From: Siphonodentalium dalli
Lineage: Eukaryota > Mollusca > Scaphopoda > Gadilida > Siphonodentaliidae
Direction of reading: 5' to 3'
Assembly (NCBI GenBank): GCA_032622095.1
Contig: CP136065.1
Location: 115,979,195-116,043,194, forward strand
Length of the DNA: 64,000 nucleotides
The position numbers and the translations under genes were made by a program. The notes below the pieces were generated by a model, which was not told where the DNA came from, made no database searches, and worked only from the letters and a program-made list of their open reading frames with translations. Positions 57,001 through 63,000 of this stretch are shown here, piece after piece. Numbering within the stretch: the first letter of the stretch is position 1; every line of letters starts with the position of its first letter.

Positions 57001-60000
57001 CTTTTGGATCTTCAGTGGTGACCACTAGATGGGAGCCATAAATTTTTTCCAAATTTTGTTGAAAACGGCATATTGGATTTTAATTTATATATATATATGT
57101 TTATCTTCATGTTGGCATCTAGTGTTACTTAGACATTTCAACTTTCTGCATTCCTAATTAAATTATCCCCACTCCAAGTTGAACTAGTGTCAATTGACAC
57201 TTTCATTTCCAAATTCTGTTAAAAACATGGGTCGCCAGTGGTCATATTTGATTTTGCATTTGATGCACCGTGCAGCCTACAATTATTGGCGAAATATTTT
57301 GAAAATTTACAGGCATGTTTAGGATCACATCTAAATGGGAGCTATTGAATTTTAACGATTTTCATTGAAAAATATGGCAGCTGGCATCTTTGCATCACTA
57401 AATCCTTTGGTACACCCTCAGGGCTGGCGATCTAGAAAATCCAGGAGGGCTATTAATAGCCCTCCTAGATATGCCTAGGAGGGCTATAGCCCTCCTCAAC
57501 TTTTAAAGTTATGATTTATTTTATCTGAGTTACTACTGCCGTTAGTTTGTCTATTTTTGATGTTGTATAACTACTCCATCTAAATTAAAAAAAATTATGT
57601 GGAAACAAAGTGTCCACAGAGTTGTGAATGTCAAAATCCCCCACAGTAATTATGGTATGGTGAATATTTAACTATGTTTTATATGTTATTGAACTTATGA
57701 TAATTGATATGAACAAGAAACAAAATGTAAGAGTGTTTGTACTCAACAATTTGTCAGTCGGCATCCAACCCATGCAACGGAATTCCATTTCCGATCGCAG
57801 ACTGCTGCTTGCAGCCGTCAAGTCGCTATCTAGGCTATAGATTTACTGGGTGTTTGCAATTGGGGACATAGAAAATAGTTTCTGAACTTTAATAATTGAA
57901 TAACAGTGTAAACTAGAATACGTGGATACATTTAGCTAATTATATTAAAATATTGTCAATCGAAGCGATAAAAGAGCTGCAAGCTAATACAATTTTCACT
58001 GATAGGAACCGGAAACGGAACGAAAGGTTGAACTCAATTGGGACAGTGACATTTGGTTCTCACTATCCACAAACATGTGTTCATTTTATCCAGTGAAATA
58101 TATCGTAAGCTCAATCTTATGAAGATAAATAATTTATTTTGGTCATAAAATGTGTGAGAATCGATCAAAAGATCAGATTTACGAAACAGTTCGTTCCGGA
58201 ATTTACTGATTCCGCTATAATTCCCATTTGACATTACCGTCAGGTCACGCATGCGCACAGTCCACACACTGTACAATATAATTACGATTTTGATGCAGCA
58301 TTTTACTCATTAAACACAATAAAATAACTAAATAATAAATGTCCTATCGTAGACGAGGCGGGCTATAAAAAGCCCGCCTTGGAAAATTCTAGGCGGGCTG
58401 TAGGCGGGCAGCCCGCCAGCCCGCCTTGAGATTTCCAGGCCTGCACCCTACAGGCCACATTCCTCATCCAATCATCACCAAACTTCATATTGATCCTCAG
58501 GGTGAGCTCTAGATGGGAGCTCCATTAACTGTAACATTGACATTAGCCCCTCTCTTCAGTGTCTTTGGCACTTTCTTTAGTTAAATAAATAGCTGTAAGG
58601 TGTTTTTTGAACTTATTACCATATCTGAACATCCCTGCTCAAGAATAGCATTTTGTACACTTTAATACAGACTACACCTATCACTCATTTCCGTTATTCA
58701 GATATCAATACCCTCGGGATATAGATTATGTTGACTACTTGAAGTTCTGTGATGAAGTTGAATCAATATTCACCACTAAGAATTTGGAGAAAGCTCCTCT
58801 TCTGGAAGTTGAACCACTCATCCCATCGGAGGAATGGACAATGAACCAACTAACTGAAGCTGCAGAACAAAAGATCTCACTCTGCACGAACAGGCTGTCT
58901 GAAAAGGTATTTACCACTTGAGGAAATTGAGGGTCCCATATAATCCATTTACACCTACGAAATCTCAACAAAAAACACATTTAGAGATCAAAATTATCGC
59001 AAGCAATATCAGTTACAGTACATCATAGTTCCCCAAAAATGTCATATATTGACGTTTTTCAAGGTATTTTAAACCAGCAAGCGACTGAAGTGATTGCGAT
59101 TGATCAATCACGTGGAGACTCCAATTCCTTCTATGATTGGGACCCCCCCCCCCCCCCACAACACATGTGTACAGTAAAACCTCTCTAAACCAAACACCAT
59201 TTGGATCGGCCCTTCTGTTCGGTTTAGAGAGGTGTTCGGTTTACAGAAAATCGCAAAACCATCGGAATATATTGCCGCTGTCTGTAAGAGTTATAATAAG
59301 ACATCAATATATGTACAGATAAACCTGGAAACACGGAAACGATACATTTTACAGTGATTCGCGGTTTTTATACGCCCTTTTTGAAAAAAGGTTGTATTAT
59401 ATAATCAGTCTGTCCGTCCGTCCGTCTGTCGAGCCGTCCGTATGTTTGTCTGTACGTCCGTCCTTCCGTTAACATTTTTGGTTTCCGATCGATAACTCCA
59501 GTTTGGATTATTTGATCTGAACCAAAGTTGGTATGTGTATTTCCCAGCTAAAGATACAGGCCAAGTTCGAATATGGGTTCTGACCAATTATTTTTACATG
59601 AGTTACGGCCCTTTTTTCGACTTAGAATTTGACCGTTTGTTAATATTTTTGGTTTCCGACCGATAACTCCAGTTTGGAATATTTGATCTGAACCAAAGTT
59701 GGTATGTGTCTTTCCCAGCTAAAACTACAGGCCAAGTTCGAATATGGGTTCCGTCCAGTTATTTTAATGTGAGTTACAGCCCTTTTTGTCCGCCGACCCA
59801 ACAGGTTCGGAGGACTATTATAATCAGCACGTCTGTGCGTGCGTGCGTGCGAGGTTTCCGGATGATAACTTTAGTTAGAGTGAACCAAATTAAATTAAAT
59901 TTGGTATGTGGGTTTACTAGCAGAAAAGACAGGTCAAGTTCGAATTCTGGTTCCGTCCGCCAATTTTCACCAGAGTTATGCCCCTTTTTCGACTTTTTTG

Positions 60001-63000
60001 ACTTAGAAAACCCCTGAAAGTTGGTTTCCGGATAATACTTTAGTAGAGTTAATCGGATTCAAACCAAATTTGGTATATTACTTTCTCCCAGTAAAACACA
60101 GGTCAAGTTCGAACTTGGGTTCTGCCTGACCATTTTTGGCAGAGTTATGCCCCTTTTTCGACATAGAAAATTCAGTTTTTCTTCTGTTTTTTTGTTTCCG
60201 GATGATAACTTTTGGATTGTTTATATTGAAAACCTGTTTTTTTGTGGATTACTTATATCAAAATACAGCTCAAGTTCGAATTTCGGTTTAATCCGATAAT
60301 TTTTGCGAGAGTTATGGCCCTTTTTTTTTTCGCCGACCCGACATATAAAACCCCAAAAGTTGGTGTCCGGATGATAACTTTAGTAGAGTTAATCAGATTT
60401 AAACAAAATTTGGTATGTGTCTTTCTCCCAGCAAAACATAGGTCAAGTTCGAATTCGGGTTCCGCCCGCCAATTTTCACCAGAGTTATGTCCCTTTTTTA
60501 CTTAGAATTTTTGCCAATTTGAGGTTTCCGGATGATAACTTTAGTAAATGTGTACTGAATGAAATTAAATTTGGTATATGTAGGTTTACTAGCACAAAAG
60601 ACAGATCAAATTCGATTTTGGGTTCCGCCATGCCAATTTTTATGCGCAAACAACGGTCGTATCAAGCCGACGCTTAGAGGCGGACATGAGGTCTACCGAC
60701 CTTTTAATCGACTTAGAATTTGACCAATTTCATAACATTTCGGTTTCCGACCGATAACTCCAGTTTTGATTATTTGATCTGAACCAAAGCTGGTATGTGT
60801 ATTTCCCGGCTAAAACTACAGGCCAAGTTCGAATATAGGTTCTGTCTATTATTATTTTATTTTGCGGTAGTACAATTCTAAATAGCTAAAGGGCGTAATT
60901 TGCCATGCCCTAGAAATGCTCTTGTTGAAAATGTTGTTGACGGTAGATTTCAACTCTGAGCTGTCGTTTTCCCGACGGCTCATTAATTGTGATAAGTTGA
61001 TTAAAACTGTGATGGTGACCATAACCCACCATCGTGTACTTTTAGCTAATTAGTGTTTAGTTTGGACAATTGTTGTACAAACAAAGAGTCCCTTCCAGCG
61101 CAATAACTGATGTAAAAACAATGTGTCGCTGCCCTAATTATCTGTGAAGTCACCATTGTTCAATCAATTTGTGAAATGTGCAAACACGATTCTAGGTGTA
61201 TCTGAAGGTGATGCAGTGCAGTAACAAATTCTGGTTTAGGCGTATCCAATTAGACACCTGTTGTTTTAATCCGTTTCAAAGCTTCGCCAAGACAAAAGAC
61301 CGCTAATTAAATTGGTACGCTTATTCAATAGTACGAAAGTACATTACCTGTGTGCACGCGCGTTCGCCTGGTATCCCTTTCGGAATTTATTTAGAATAAG
61401 ATTAAATATAAATACGGCCATATCTTTTTATTATCAGGCATTATATTCGTTTTAATTTGTAACTAAATTTGAAATTAATTTACCAAGAACACTTCATCCT
61501 TTGTAACTAACTGTTACGCTGATTGGGGTCACACACAGGTCAACTCAAAAATGGAAATGTTCACATCATTACCTTTTAACTGATTGCGTTCGGTCTCTTC
61601 CATCCCTTTCAGCGTTCGGATTTTGGAGGTAAACATTAGTGTATTTGTTCACTTATGGACTAATAAAGCCGTCCGGTATTCGGGGTACAGAGGTTTCGGT
61701 TTACAGAGGTAATCATTAGTTACAATGCACTTGGGTAAATTTGGGACCGAACAATTCGTTCGGAATGGAGAGAAATTCGGATTGTAGAGTGTCCGGATTG
61801 GAGAGGTTTCACTGTACCTTGATTTCGGCATTAGTTATCAATTCTCTATTTTCATGCATTATGCATAGAAACATGAATGCACACTGGGGAATATAAATAT
61901 GTATGCACACATGCCGAATGTCACAAGATACTCCCAATTTATTCTGGTGATAATTTCTGTCTTCCTAAGCTTTTGTTTATGACCATTATTCCTCATGGAA
62001 GCCAGACCTCGTAATCGCAAAGAACCTCTGATTGTGACGGCATTTGTATATTTCCAGACAAGAGCTTCTTTTGATACCCCATCAAAAGTCAACAAAATAA
62101 TTTTTAAAAATTTAAATATAACAGCTTTGATAATTAAGGGGTGACTTCCCTGATCCCCAGACTCAAAATCAATGCTTATTTTTAAAATCTTAAGACTCAT
62201 AAATAGCCACTAAGAAATAAATATGCATCCTGGCTATTTGGTTTCCTGTATATCATGATTTTACAGCTCATGAAGTATTATTATATTCTTATCTGTAATG
62301 CTCATCAAAATTGGCATCAGTAATATTATTCTATGTCATATTTAAAGGCCCACTTAATTTTTGAACCCCCAGATCACATTATATAAAATATATGCCATAT
62401 TAATATATACTATTTGAAAGAGGAAGCACCAAAATATTGTATTATCAACTTATTCAGTGTTATAAACTGCACATGTTATTTTTGTTGAGGTACCGACATG
62501 TGTTCTCTGCTTAAGTTTCATCTGGACTGTTCTGCAAAGTCTATTATTTTCAATGGAAGGGGAAAAACTCAATATCTTAGTTTGAATTCTGTTGCATTCT
62601 AGTAGCGAAACAAGGGAAATGTTTCCATTACTCTATGGGCACCTTCCTCTGAGACACAGATGTTTCAAATGGTGATGAATTTTAGTGTTTATTCATATGT
62701 TATGTCATAGATTGTTATTAAAGCCGTAAATCACTATAAAAAATAATAATCGTTGACTCGAAAATGGGCCTTTGAGTTGAGTGTCAGTCACATTAAGACT
62801 TCATTATAATCTTTCAGGTTCGTAAGTATAGGATGCAGTTGTTTCCCCTCTTCGAAGATTATGACAGAGTACACAACGGATCAGTTTCAAGATCTCAGTT
62901 CCGCAGAGTCCTAAGTGAGTTGGAGCTTGGAAGTTTGGTTAATGAGCAAGAGTACGATCTACTTTATCAAAAATTTGAGGTGAAAGTTGGTGGAAAGGAT

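Noticed and set aside
59706-60677. Plus-strand frames sharing R-S-S-S-N-S-G-S-like phrases
   Set aside because: They are translations of tandem repeat units, with the same phrase each period; no gene.
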